The position numbers and the translations under genes are program-made. From Alteriqipengyuania flavescens (lineage in GTDB: Bacteria > Pseudomonadota > Alphaproteobacteria > Sphingomonadales > Sphingomonadaceae), in the NCBI RefSeq assembly GCF_030406725.1, contig NZ_CP129107.1, positions 124,001 through 188,000 of the forward strand: DNA of 64,000 nt. Direction: 5' to 3'. The stretch's first letter is position 1. Every line of letters begins with the position of its first letter. Shown here piece after piece: positions 9,601 to 17,462 of this stretch. A model generated the notes under the pieces. The model was not told the DNA's origin. It did no database searches and saw only the letters and a list, made by a program, of their open reading frames with translations.

Positions 9601-10037
9601 GGCTCTTCACCGCCCTGTTCGAAGGCGGGCAGGCCTATCTCGAACTGATCGACAGCGACGATCCCCTCGAAGCCGGGCTCGAGATATTCGCCCAGCCGCC
9701 GGGCAAGCGTCTGCAATCGCTCACCCTGCTATCCGGCGGCGAGCAGGCCCTTACGGCGGTCGCGCTGATCTTCGGCCTGTTCCTCACCAACCCGGCCCCG
9801 ATCTGCGTGCTGGACGAAGTCGACGCGCCGCTCGACGACGCCAATATCGACCGCTTCTGCGATCTCCTCGACCGCATGACGCGCGAAACCGACACGCGCT
9901 ATCTCATCGTCACGCACAACGCCGTCACCATGAGCCGCATGCATCGCCTGTTCGGCGTCACGATGATCGAAAAAGGCATAAGCCGTCTCGTCAGCGTCGA
10001 CCTCGGCGGCGCCGAAGAACTGCTGGCGGCGGAATAG
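6612..10037 (+). CDS. smc: chromosome segregation ATPase SMC
   Basis: SMC forms the core dimer of the condensin complex that organises and segregates the chromosome. The 1141-aa protein has the N-terminal Walker A GPNGCGKSN (about 31-39). Two long Ala/Glu/Arg-rich coiled coils are separated by a hinge at about residues 505-615 (GVRAAAGYERAVAAVLG onward). The C-terminal head carries LSGGEQ (about 1039) and the Walker B VLDEVDAPLDD (about 1065). Length is typical. The ATG at 6612 lies 25 bases after the DsbA-like lipoprotein gene. Very high GC in the coiled coils makes long antisense open frames that are not genes. Confidence 0.96.
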   Translation: MQFSKLKLTGFKSFVEPSTLRIEPGLTGVVGPNGCGKSNLLEAIRWVMGENSPKSMRSGGMEDVIFAGTEARPPRDFAEVVLEAETDDGDELQVVRRIERGAGSAYRVNGRDVRAKDVALTFADAATGAHSPALVSQGKIAAVIAAKPTERRQMLEEAAGIAGLHVRRKDAESKLRSTEKNLERLEDLMAGLDSQISSLKRQARQAERYTKLTGEIQAAEARLVFARWRDAAAAADAARAEAEKAEARVAEAKARADGAQKAQQAAAIALAEAREEVADRRDDASAHGHRMAALTSQLEAAEQRLADLDRQKARLEEDRGEADRLTKDAAVALQRLERELTEAGKALAADEERRPALAAKLEDAERASRTAELALAKATADHAGVEAEWRVAQAAIEQAEARLARLDAEARRQAAQREDLLGARDPDEVVAEARADADAASKRLADLREELEAERARKDELQQARDAAAEAQSAARAELAGIEREYAALERDRAAREKRQKDASGRHLAIDGVRAAAGYERAVAAVLGRDAKTPVGSPQDKAEGRFWTGRSAPARVADSLAAHVLQAPEELAARLALVHVAESDDGRDLAPGEWLVTMSGALRRWDGFVARGEGGAEAARLEAENRHAELAAQLPELRDAAERAEAQARETAEALGELQRGLVARERDIAAASEDERGALRALDQAEAAKERLAARMEQLDAAADDLAEQRKSAENDLEEAQAKKSALPDPAAGRAQLEAAQAKNEAARALHQSATGELAAHDQALAVGRERTAAQQADISGWQARAGDAARRLSDMGRRFEEIEEERAVIAAKPAGLMREIEGGEATRQRLGEELAKAQAALEAEEAKGRAADSAFSEANEALAAAREMRAASTTRAENEEERRREMGRISGERFQSPPPLLPAKFDFAEDEVKPAPDESAMLEKLTADRERIGPVNLVAAEELAKIEQEHGASAEEQAELHEAVNRLRGSIGSLNREGRERLRAAFTEVNAHFKRLFTALFEGGQAYLELIDSDDPLEAGLEIFAQPPGKRLQSLTLLSGGEQALTAVALIFGLFLTNPAPICVLDEVDAPLDDANIDRFCDLLDRMTRETDTRYLIVTHNAVTMSRMHRLFGVTMIEKGISRLVSVDLGGAEELLAAE

Positions 10038-10042
10038 CGCCG

Positions 10043-10645
10043 CTAGCGCCGCACCCACGGCGCGTCCGTCCGTTCCACCTCCAGCCCGCCCTGCCACGGC
10101 TTGCATAGCGCGAAAGCCTCGTCCGGCTCGCCGTCCAGCCACGCGCCGCGCTGGTCGGGGCCGATGATGACCGGGCTGCGGTCATGGACGCCTTCCACTT
10201 CCGGGGCAGCTTCGGTCATGATCATGGAATAGACCGCGCCCCATTCCTCGCTCCAGCGCCAGATGCCGGCGATGGCGAGCAAGTCGGAATCGGGCGCGGA
10301 GAACCACGTCCGGGTCTTCGCGCCCTTCTCCCCTTCGGCTTCGGCAAAGGCTTCCACCGGGATGAGGCAGCGGCGCTTCTCGAAACTCGAATTCCAGAAT
10401 GGCGAGCCGAGCTTGTCGGTGCGCGTGTTGTTGACCGGCTTCGGCTTTAGCGGCTGGCCCTTCGCACCCTTGCGCTGGAGCGGGAAGCCCCAGGTGCAGG
10501 CCTTGACCTTGCCTTCCGCCATCACGAGGCCGGGTGTGCCGGGATAGACCTCCGCCCCCCAGTTGCCGCCTGCGGCCTCGTTCACCGCATCGAACCATGC
10601 AGCCACTTCGTCTGCGTTCTTCGTCATGCGATAAAGGTTGCACAT
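10043..10645 (-). CDS. SRAP (YedK/HMCES-like) abasic-site DNA-protein crosslinking protein
   Basis: SRAP proteins form a covalent bond through Cys2 with abasic sites in single-stranded DNA and shield them. The 200-aa product begins MCNLYRMT, giving the catalytic Cys2 after Met removal, and has the domain motifs WGFPL, NNTRTDKL, RRCLIPVEAFAE (active-site Glu) and FSMIMTEA-like strand followed by HDRSPVII with the catalytic His. The ATG at 10645 overlaps the ubiA stop (ATGA), so it is coupled to ubiA. It converges on smc with five bases between stops. Confidence 0.9.
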   Translation of the reverse strand: MCNLYRMTKNADEVAAWFDAVNEAAGGNWGAEVYPGTPGLVMAEGKVKACTWGFPLQRKGAKGQPLKPKPVNNTRTDKLGSPFWNSSFEKRRCLIPVEAFAEAEGEKGAKTRTWFSAPDSDLLAIAGIWRWSEEWGAVYSMIMTEAAPEVEGVHDRSPVIIGPDQRGAWLDGEPDEAFALCKPWQGGLEVERTDAPWVRR

Positions 10646-11547
10646 CAGGCGTTCCCAACCACGAAGCAGGCGAGCGCCAGCAACAGCCCGGCGAAGCGGT
10701 TGGCGCGGAAACGGGCGAGCGGGTTGTCGGCGTCTGCCGGGTCGAGCGTAAGCACCTGCCACGCGAGATGGCCAGCGACCGGCAGCAGCGCCGTCAGCGC
10801 CAGCCAGTCTCCGCGCAGCAGCCAGATGGCGAGCGCCCACAGGCCAAGCGCGCCGCCATAGAATGCGGCGACACCGCCCTTCACGGTTTCGCCCATGCGC
10901 AGCGCGCTCGACCTTATGCCGACCAGCGCGTCATCCTCCCGGTCCTGCAGCGCGTAGATCGTGTCATAGCCGATGGTCCACAGCGCGCACCCGGCATACA
11001 GCGCGGCCAGCGCCTCCCACGGGGGCCCACGCAGTTCGGTCCAGCCGACCAGCGCTCCCCAGCTGAAGACAAGGCCGAGCCAGGCCTGCGGCCACCAGGT
11101 GATGCGCTTCATGAAGGGATAGGCCGCCACCAGTGCGAGGCTGGCGAGCGCGACCAGCTGCGCCTGCCACCGCAGCTGGAGCAGCATGACGAAGCCGACC
11201 AGGCTCAGGGCGATCAGCCAGGCCCAGGCCAGAGGCTTCGACACGCGGCCGCTCGCCACCGGGCGCTGCGCCGTGCGAGCGACCTTCCGGTCCAGCTTCG
11301 CATCAACGATGTCATTGTAGACGCAGCCTGCGCCGCGCATGGCTATAGCACCGAGCAGGAACCACGCGAGCAGCGCCCATTGCGGCCCCTCGCCCGCCAG
11401 CCAGACCCCGGCAACGCAGGGCCAGAACAGCAGCCACCAGCCGATCGGCCGGTCGAACCGGGCCAGCTGCGCAAGGTCGCGCGGCAGCTGCGGCAGGCGC
11501 GCCACGAGCCCGCGGTGCTGGCTGTCGGGGACGATGTTATCGGTCAT
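10645..11547 (-). CDS. ubiA: 4-hydroxybenzoate polyprenyltransferase
   Basis: UbiA attaches the polyprenyl tail to 4-hydroxybenzoate in ubiquinone synthesis in the inner membrane. The 300-aa product is mostly transmembrane helices. It carries the first Asp-rich motif NDIVDAKLD (about 78-86) that binds the prenyl diphosphate through magnesium, followed by the RTAQRPVASG segment typical of UbiA, and the second motif YDTIYALQDREDD. The start at 11547 (MTDN) is preferred because upstream residues are Arg-rich and lie close to the divergent rsmE start at 11587. It is coupled to the SRAP gene downstream. Confidence 0.93.
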   Translation of the reverse strand: MTDNIVPDSQHRGLVARLPQLPRDLAQLARFDRPIGWWLLFWPCVAGVWLAGEGPQWALLAWFLLGAIAMRGAGCVYNDIVDAKLDRKVARTAQRPVASGRVSKPLAWAWLIALSLVGFVMLLQLRWQAQLVALASLALVAAYPFMKRITWWPQAWLGLVFSWGALVGWTELRGPPWEALAALYAGCALWTIGYDTIYALQDREDDALVGIRSSALRMGETVKGGVAAFYGGALGLWALAIWLLRGDWLALTALLPVAGHLAWQVLTLDPADADNPLARFRANRFAGLLLALACFVVGNA

Positions 11548-11586
11548 CGCCCTTGTCCTACAGCGGCGTTCGCGTAGTGAAAAGCC

Positions 11587-12348
11587 ATGCCGTCGACGCA
11601 TGATCCCAAGACCCCCGCATGGCCCCCGCGCAGCGCGCCGCGCCTCTTCGTCGAGGACCGGCTGGCGCAGGGTGCGATGGTGTCGTTGGAGGGCAACCAG
11701 GCAAACTATCTTTCACGCGTTATGCGCGCAAAGCCCGGCGACGCAGTGATCCTGTGCGACGATGCGACCGGCGAATGGGTCGCCCGGATGGAGTCGGCGG
11801 ACCGGCGCAACGTAACGCTGACGGTGGGCGAGCGCTTGCGTCCGCGCGAGGACGTGCCCGATTTCTGGCTCGTTCCCGCCCTCCTCAAGAAAGACCGCTT
11901 CGATCTCGTGCTCGAAAAGGCGACCGAGCTGGGCGTGGCGGCCATCCACCCGGTCGTCACCCGCCGCTGCGTCGCCGACAAGCTGAACGATGCGCGCGCG
12001 CAGACCCTCGTCACCGAAGCGGCGGAGCAGTGCGCCCGCACCGCGCTGCCGCAGGTTGCCGCTCCGGTGAAACTCGATGCGCTTCTGGCAGGCTGGCCGG
12101 AGGGCCGCGTGCTGTTCTTCGCGGACGAGACGGGCGGCGATCCGGCAGCCGGGGCTTTTGCGTCCGCCGCTGGTCCGGCCGCGCTGCTGGTCGGCCCCGA
12201 AGGCGGCTTCGACGATGCCGAGCGCGCCGCCATCCGTGCCCACCCCCAGGCGCGCGCCATTGCGCTCGGCCCCCGCATCTTGCGCGGCGAAACCGCCGCC
12301 ATTGCCGCCACCGCGCTGTGGATGGGTATCGCCGGCGACTGGAAATAG
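11587..12348 (+). CDS. rsmE: 16S rRNA (uracil(1498)-N(3))-methyltransferase
   Basis: RsmE methylates N3 of U1498 in 16S rRNA using SAM through a SPOUT knot. The 253-aa protein has an N-terminal PUA-like domain (RLFVEDRL to about residue 85) and the knot domain. The domain shows KKDRFDLVLEKATELGV, the SAM-binding loop LLVGPEGGF (about 200-208) and the terminal LGPRILRGETAA. It is divergent from ubiA with 39 bases between starts, and gshA follows after 39 bases on the same strand. Pairing with gshA is a familiar alphaproteobacterial order. Confidence 0.94.
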   Translation: MPSTHDPKTPAWPPRSAPRLFVEDRLAQGAMVSLEGNQANYLSRVMRAKPGDAVILCDDATGEWVARMESADRRNVTLTVGERLRPREDVPDFWLVPALLKKDRFDLVLEKATELGVAAIHPVVTRRCVADKLNDARAQTLVTEAAEQCARTALPQVAAPVKLDALLAGWPEGRVLFFADETGGDPAAGAFASAAGPAALLVGPEGGFDDAERAAIRAHPQARAIALGPRILRGETAAIAATALWMGIAGDWK

Positions 12349-12387
12349 CGCTTGGCGAATTCACAATCGCTGGCTTAGGGCGAGCGC

Positions 12388-13758
12388 ATGTCGACCCGAT
12401 CAGTTTCCAATAGCAACGATCCCGTGATCGAAAGCCGCGACCAGCTCGTCGCGCCGATGCAGGCGGGCGAGAAGCCGAAGGACCGCTGGCGGATCGGGAC
12501 GGAGCACGAGAAGCTGGTCTTCCGGACCGAAGACTACCGCGCCCCGTCCTACGACGAACCCGGCGGCATCCGCGACATCCTGCTCGCCATGCGCGAATAC
12601 GGGTGGGAGCCGGTCGAGGAAGGCGGAAAGGTCATCGCCATGGCGGGCGAGGACGGGACGATCAGCCTGGAACCCGCCGGCCAGTTCGAGTTGTCGGGCG
12701 CGCCGCTCAAATCCCTTCACGAAACCTGCAACGAGACGCAGCGCCACCTCCACCAGGTGAAGACGATCGGCAAGAAACTGGGCGTCGGGATGCTCGGCCT
12801 CGGCATGTGGCCGGACAAGACGCGCGGCGAACTGCCGGTGATGCCCAAGGGGCGTTATGGCATCATGATGCGGCACATGCCGAAGGTCGGCAATCTCGGC
12901 CTCGACATGATGCTGCGCACCTGCACGATCCAGGTGAACCTCGATTATTCTTCCGAAGCGGACATGGCGCAGAAATTCCGCGTCGGGCTGGCGTTGCAGC
13001 CACTCGCCACCGCATTGTTCGCCAACTCGCCATTTACCGAGGGCAAGCCCAACGGCTTCCTGAGCTATCGCAGCCACATCTGGTCCGACACCGATCCGCA
13101 CCGCACGGGCATGTTGCCCTTCGTGTTCGAAGAGGGCTTCGGTTACGAACGCTATGTCGACTACATGCTCGACGTGCCGATGTATTTCGTGGTGCGGGAC
13201 GGCCGGTATATCGACTGCGCCGGGGAAAGTTTTCGCGCATTCATGGACGGCAAGCTGCCACAGCTTCCCGGCGAGAAGCCGACGGAAAGCGACTGGTGGG
13301 ATCACCTGTCCACCGCCTTCCCCGAAGTGCGGCTGAAGAGCTTCCTCGAAATGCGCGGGGCCGATGGCGGCCCGTGGAACCGCATCTGCGCCCTGCCCGC
13401 GCTGTGGGTCGGCCTGCTCTACGACCAGGGCGCGCTCGATGCGGCGTGGGACCTGGTCAAGGACTGGTCGATGGAAGAGCGCGAGGCACTGCGCAACGCG
13501 GTGCCGAAGGAAGGGCTGGCGGCTGCCGTGCCCGGCGGGCGGACCTTGCAGGAACTCGGCAAGGACGTGCTAGCAATCGCGCGGCAGGGCCTTGCCGCGC
13601 GCGGCAATCCTTCCACCAGCGGCGACAACGAGACCGGTTTCCTGCGCCCGCTCGATGCGATCATCGAAAGCGGCAAGTCGCCGGCGCAAGTCCTGCTGGA
13701 TAAGTTTCACGGCCCGTGGGACGGCGATATTTCACGCGTTTACGAGGAACGCTTCTAG
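12388..13758 (+). CDS. gshA: glutamate-cysteine ligase (plant/alphaproteobacterial type)
   Basis: This ATP-dependent ligase joins glutamate and cysteine, the first step of glutathione synthesis. The 456-aa protein belongs to the GCS2 family: WRIGTEHEKLVF near the N-terminus, SLEPAGQFELSGAP with metal/substrate residues, MMRTCT-like strand (MMLRTCTIQVNLDYSS), then FLSYRSHIW and DGRYIDCAGESF. Length and motifs fit the group shared by plants and alphaproteobacteria, distinct from E. coli GshA. Glutathione supply is relevant to the YghU-type transferase and redox proteins elsewhere in this window. It converges with the membrane methyltransferase gene. Confidence 0.93.
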   Translation: MSTRSVSNSNDPVIESRDQLVAPMQAGEKPKDRWRIGTEHEKLVFRTEDYRAPSYDEPGGIRDILLAMREYGWEPVEEGGKVIAMAGEDGTISLEPAGQFELSGAPLKSLHETCNETQRHLHQVKTIGKKLGVGMLGLGMWPDKTRGELPVMPKGRYGIMMRHMPKVGNLGLDMMLRTCTIQVNLDYSSEADMAQKFRVGLALQPLATALFANSPFTEGKPNGFLSYRSHIWSDTDPHRTGMLPFVFEEGFGYERYVDYMLDVPMYFVVRDGRYIDCAGESFRAFMDGKLPQLPGEKPTESDWWDHLSTAFPEVRLKSFLEMRGADGGPWNRICALPALWVGLLYDQGALDAAWDLVKDWSMEEREALRNAVPKEGLAAAVPGGRTLQELGKDVLAIARQGLAARGNPSTSGDNETGFLRPLDAIIESGKSPAQVLLDKFHGPWDGDISRVYEERF

Positions 13759-13764
13759 CGCGCC

Positions 13765-15150
13765 CTACTCTACCGGATGCATGACCGGCGGGCCGGACTT
13801 TCGCGGATTGGCGAAGCGCACCAGCTTGCGCAGCCGCGCGGTCAGCGCGCCGTGTTCGCCCATCCAGTCGTAATATTCGCGGTACTTCGGATCCTCGGCC
13901 AGCAGGTGCGCCTCCTCGGTGCGCGCGCGCCAGTAATAGATCGCGCTCACCACGCCGAGGAACACGGTGTTGCGGACCATGTCGGTGGTCGAACCGTTGA
14001 CGACCGCGAAAGGCAGCACGCTGCTCCACCAGAACAGGTTCTTCGACACATAGGCCGGGTGGCGGGTGAAGGCATAGGGACCGTTGGTCACGACCCCGCG
14101 ATAGGTGAGGTTCGAGAAGCGGATGCCGAAAGCGAAGGTCGCCCAGGCATAGACCGCGGTCAGGAACACCAGCCAGCCCATCCAGACCCAGAGCAACAGC
14201 TCGCTGCCGCCCAGCCAATGCGCCCAGCCGCCGGTGCCCACCTCGTATCCAAGCAGGCCGCCCTCTCCGTTGGTGAAGATGCCCGGGCCGCCCATGATGC
14301 CCCACACCAGCGGCGGGTAGCAGATCAGCGCCGCGATCCAGCCCGCGAGCAACGGGTTGCCGCTGCGGATGTGGCTGTCGAGCGGGCGGAAGGTGAGCAA
14401 ATAGCCGACCGTGCCGATCTGCACATCGACCAGAAACAGCGCCGCGAACAGCACCTCGCCCAGCGCCACCGGATTGCCCGCGACCGCGCCGATATCGGCC
14501 ATCACGACGTAGGAAAAGCCGCCCGGAATGATGGAAAGCATGAAGGCGGTGAAGAACGCCTTGATGAACCAGGCGCGGCCGTGTTTCTTCACCGCCGCCA
14601 TTTCCCAGCCATCGCGGCCGAGCAGCATCGCGCCGAAATGCCAACTGGCATCGCGCGGTTCGCCCATGCGGCGGTCGATCCACAGGACATAGGGCACGGA
14701 CAGCAGGACCAGCGGGATCGCCGCATAGCCGAGCACGTGCATCGAGAACTGGTAGCTACCGCTCCAGTACCACCGGCCGAGGCAGTAGAACGCGGCGATC
14801 AGTGCAAATGTGGTCCATAGCCCGGCGAGCTTGACCACGGACACATCCAGCACGGCGTGCAAGGGGCGCGGGTTGTCCCACGCCATCCCGGTCGAGGTAT
14901 TGCGGTGGACTTTCTCGACCACCACCGACCACACGCTCATCGCGAGGCCGGAGAAAACGACGCCGAGCAACGCGGCATAGGGTCCGTCGAGCCGCCCCAG
15001 CGCGGGGTCGAAGCCGAAATGCGGGGCGATGGCCGGCCAGTTGCGGCACACGATGACCCATGCGGCCAGCGTCGCCAGCCCGACGAAGCCGACGGCGGCG
15101 CTGACATCACTGGCCGGGCGGGCCGCGGGGATCGTGCGCGTTGTGTCCAT
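13765..15150 (-). CDS. polytopic membrane protein with C-terminal isoprenylcysteine methyltransferase-like domain
   Basis: The product is 461 aa with roughly ten hydrophobic segments. The C-terminal 120 residues carry the ICMT/phospholipid methyltransferase pattern: GPYAFTRHPAYVSKN, then a hydrophobic pair, then RTEEAHLLAEDPKYREYYD, which are the SAM- and substrate-binding elements of this family. The larger N-terminal membrane region is not part of the usual 200-aa single-domain enzymes. The methyl acceptor cannot be deduced. It lies downstream of bamB on the same strand with a 57-base gap and converges on gshA. Confidence 0.75.
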   Translation of the reverse strand: MDTTRTIPAARPASDVSAAVGFVGLATLAAWVIVCRNWPAIAPHFGFDPALGRLDGPYAALLGVVFSGLAMSVWSVVVEKVHRNTSTGMAWDNPRPLHAVLDVSVVKLAGLWTTFALIAAFYCLGRWYWSGSYQFSMHVLGYAAIPLVLLSVPYVLWIDRRMGEPRDASWHFGAMLLGRDGWEMAAVKKHGRAWFIKAFFTAFMLSIIPGGFSYVVMADIGAVAGNPVALGEVLFAALFLVDVQIGTVGYLLTFRPLDSHIRSGNPLLAGWIAALICYPPLVWGIMGGPGIFTNGEGGLLGYEVGTGGWAHWLGGSELLLWVWMGWLVFLTAVYAWATFAFGIRFSNLTYRGVVTNGPYAFTRHPAYVSKNLFWWSSVLPFAVVNGSTTDMVRNTVFLGVVSAIYYWRARTEEAHLLAEDPKYREYYDWMGEHGALTARLRKLVRFANPRKSGPPVMHPVE

Positions 15151-15207
15151 ACCCCTCGCGCCGTAGCGCAGAAGGGTTAAGGCCGCGGTAAAACCCGCAG
15201 GCGAGCC

Positions 15208-16545
15208 CTAGCGGTAGGCATTGATGCGGCCGCTGTCTTCCAGGATATACATGGTCCCGCCGGCCACGATCGGCGGCAGGGATACGCCGCTGTTGAGCTG
15301 CTGGAAGTCGGCGATGGCCCCCGACATCACGTCGACCCGTTTGACCGCACCGCGGCTGCTGGCGACCCACAGCGAATTGCCGGCGAGCACCGGCCCGGTC
15401 CAGAAAATCTCGCCCTCGCGGTCCTTTGCGTCGCGGTACCGGTCGAGCTGGGAAATCCAGCGGACCTTGCCGGTCGTGCGCTGGATGGACAGCAGCTCCG
15501 CTTCGTCCGTCAGCACGAACAGCCACTCACCCGCCACCGCGGGCGTGGAAATGCCGGCGATGTTGAGCTCCCACTGGCGCTGGCCGCTCAGCAGGTCATA
15601 CGCTGCCATGCGGCCGCCCTGCCCCAATGCGTAAACCTTGCCCGATTCGATGATCGGCCCGGCGTCGACGTCGGTCAGCGTGCCGACCTGGGTGGAAATC
15701 GAGGTGCGCGCAAGCGCGTCGGACCACAGGTTGCGGCCGTTTTCGTAACGATAGGCGGTCAGTTCGCCAGAGCTGTAGCCCGCGATGACCGAACCCTGCG
15801 CCGCGGCCGGGGCGCCGACACCGAAGACGCCGGCGCTGCCAGCGGCTGCCGTATCCGACCAGATGGCCGAACCGTCGAGCGTGCTCAGCGCGTGGATCTG
15901 GTTGTCCTGCGTCATCACGAAGACCTGGTTGAAGGCCACGGTGGGTGCGTTGCGCAGCGGACCGGCGGGCTTCACCTGCCAGCGGATTTCGCCCGTGTCG
16001 GCGCTCATCGCCACGACGTTGCCGGTGCCGTCGGTCGCGAACAGCTGGCCACCGGCATAGCTGACGCCACCGCCGAAGGCAGCGTTCTGCGAACCGTCGG
16101 GCCGCTCCAGTGCCTTGGTCCACAGCGCACCGCCGCTCGCGGCGTCGAACGCGCGGATCGTACCGCTGGTGTCGACCACGAATAGCTTGCCGCCGCCGAC
16201 CACCGGGGAGGAGCCGAGACGGCGCCGGTCGTTGGAGCCTTCGATCTGCGCGGTCCAGGCCAGCGCCGGCGTAGCGCTGAGCGCGACATGGCCGATGGCG
16301 TTGCTGGCCGCGCCGCCCGGCTGGGGCCAGTCGGCATTCGCCTGCGCTGCCGGCACGATCACCGACACGCCCGCGAGCGAGGGATCGACCACTGCACCTG
16401 CGCGGATCTGCGATAGGATCGGCACCCGGTTGCCGACTGTCGGCGTGGTCGTCTTGTCGTCGCTACCGCCGAAGATGCCGCAACCGGATACGGCCAAAGC
16501 CATCGCCGAAACCGCGAGGAAAGAGAAAGGCTTGGTGCGGGTCAT
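15208..16545 (-). CDS. bamB: outer-membrane assembly lipoprotein BamB-like, PQQ-type beta-propeller
   Basis: BamB is the lipoprotein scaffold of the BAM complex that inserts beta-barrel proteins. The 445-aa protein has a signal peptide with lipobox ending at C22 (AVSGC), then repeated PQQ/WD-like blades: LFVVDTSGTIRAFDAASG, QLFATDGTGNVVAMSADTG, VFVMTQDNQIHALSTLDG and WVASSRGAVKRVDVMSG mark successive blades. It ends with MYILEDSGRINAYR. The start is the ATG at 16545, since upstream residues are shadow sequence. It lies 19 bases after a YfgM-like gene, the order found beside BamB in E. coli. Assignment to BamB rests on that context plus the lipobox and propeller. Confidence 0.85.
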   Translation of the reverse strand: MTRTKPFSFLAVSAMALAVSGCGIFGGSDDKTTTPTVGNRVPILSQIRAGAVVDPSLAGVSVIVPAAQANADWPQPGGAASNAIGHVALSATPALAWTAQIEGSNDRRRLGSSPVVGGGKLFVVDTSGTIRAFDAASGGALWTKALERPDGSQNAAFGGGVSYAGGQLFATDGTGNVVAMSADTGEIRWQVKPAGPLRNAPTVAFNQVFVMTQDNQIHALSTLDGSAIWSDTAAAGSAGVFGVGAPAAAQGSVIAGYSSGELTAYRYENGRNLWSDALARTSISTQVGTLTDVDAGPIIESGKVYALGQGGRMAAYDLLSGQRQWELNIAGISTPAVAGEWLFVLTDEAELLSIQRTTGKVRWISQLDRYRDAKDREGEIFWTGPVLAGNSLWVASSRGAVKRVDVMSGAIADFQQLNSGVSLPPIVAGGTMYILEDSGRINAYR

Positions 16546-16564
16546 TCGAAAATCCTCTGAAGTC

Positions 16565-17347
16565 CTATTCGGCCGCGGCCGGCGCCGCCGCGCCTTGCGG
16601 GCCGACGATTTCCGCCACGTTGTCGATCGCATCGAAGCCGAGCGATCCGGCCAACTGCCGGGTGCGCTGGCGAATCGTGTTCGGCAGCGTATCGTCCTGA
16701 GCGATCGCGACCAGCAGCGGGCCGGCCTGGTTCGGCTTGCCTTGTGCAAGATAGGCATGCGCGCTCATTTCGGCTGCGCTGGCGAACCACGGGTTGCCCG
16801 GTTTCGCCAGCGGGGCCAGCCGCTGGATCACGTCCGACGGCTGCATCGTGTCGTATCCGGCGGCAACCGCGCGGATCGTCGCCCCGTCGCGCAGGGCAGC
16901 GGGCGCATCGCCCATGGCGGCGACCTGGTCGAACAGCTCGATCGCGTCCGCGTTGTTCCCCTGCCGCTGGGCGGCAGATGCGCGCAGCATGATCGCCGCT
17001 GCCTGCTGGGCCGGACCGCCATCGGCCTCCACCGTGGCGAGCGTTTCGCTGGCGTTCGCATTGCCTTCGACCTGATCGATGCCGCGGATCAGCTCTTCGG
17101 AAACGACTTCGCGCTCGGCCTTCTGGCTGGAGTTCCACCACAGGTAGCCGCCGAACGCCGCCAGCAGCAGGACGACGCCGCCGACGATGGCGGTGCCGTA
17201 CTTCTTGGCAAAGCCTTCGAACGTGTCGGTGCGGACCGCCTCGTCCACTTCGCGCAGCAGGGCTTCCTGCTCCGCATCGGCGACGCGCTCCTTCTTGCCG
17301 GGTTCATTGCCGATATTTGCCGGCGGGGTCTTGGGTGTCAGGGCCAC
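16565..17347 (-). CDS. YfgM-like membrane-anchored TPR protein
   Basis: This 260-aa protein has an N-terminal cytoplasmic stretch, one transmembrane helix (about 51-71) and a periplasmic Ala-rich helical region with TPR-like repeats. YfgM-like proteins (tetratricopeptide, DUF2133) act as periplasmic chaperone partners at the Sec translocon. The GTG at 17347 is the likely start (MALTPKTPPAN). It lies directly upstream of bamB, matching the yfgM-bamB pairing known in gammaproteobacteria. In many genomes the GTPase gene der follows bamB; here it does not. Confidence 0.82.
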   Translation of the reverse strand: MALTPKTPPANIGNEPGKKERVADAEQEALLREVDEAVRTDTFEGFAKKYGTAIVGGVVLLLAAFGGYLWWNSSQKAEREVVSEELIRGIDQVEGNANASETLATVEADGGPAQQAAAIMLRASAAQRQGNNADAIELFDQVAAMGDAPAALRDGATIRAVAAGYDTMQPSDVIQRLAPLAKPGNPWFASAAEMSAHAYLAQGKPNQAGPLLVAIAQDDTLPNTIRQRTRQLAGSLGFDAIDNVAEIVGPQGAAAPAAAE

Positions 17348-17462
17348 TAAAAGCCACTTTCGCTGTCAATTTCGGAATGGCGCGCTCTTTAGCGCATGGC
17401 GGGGACTATTCAACTGGTCCGCCGAAGATGTCGTCCGGCAAATGAAGTTGCGGTGAACCGGC

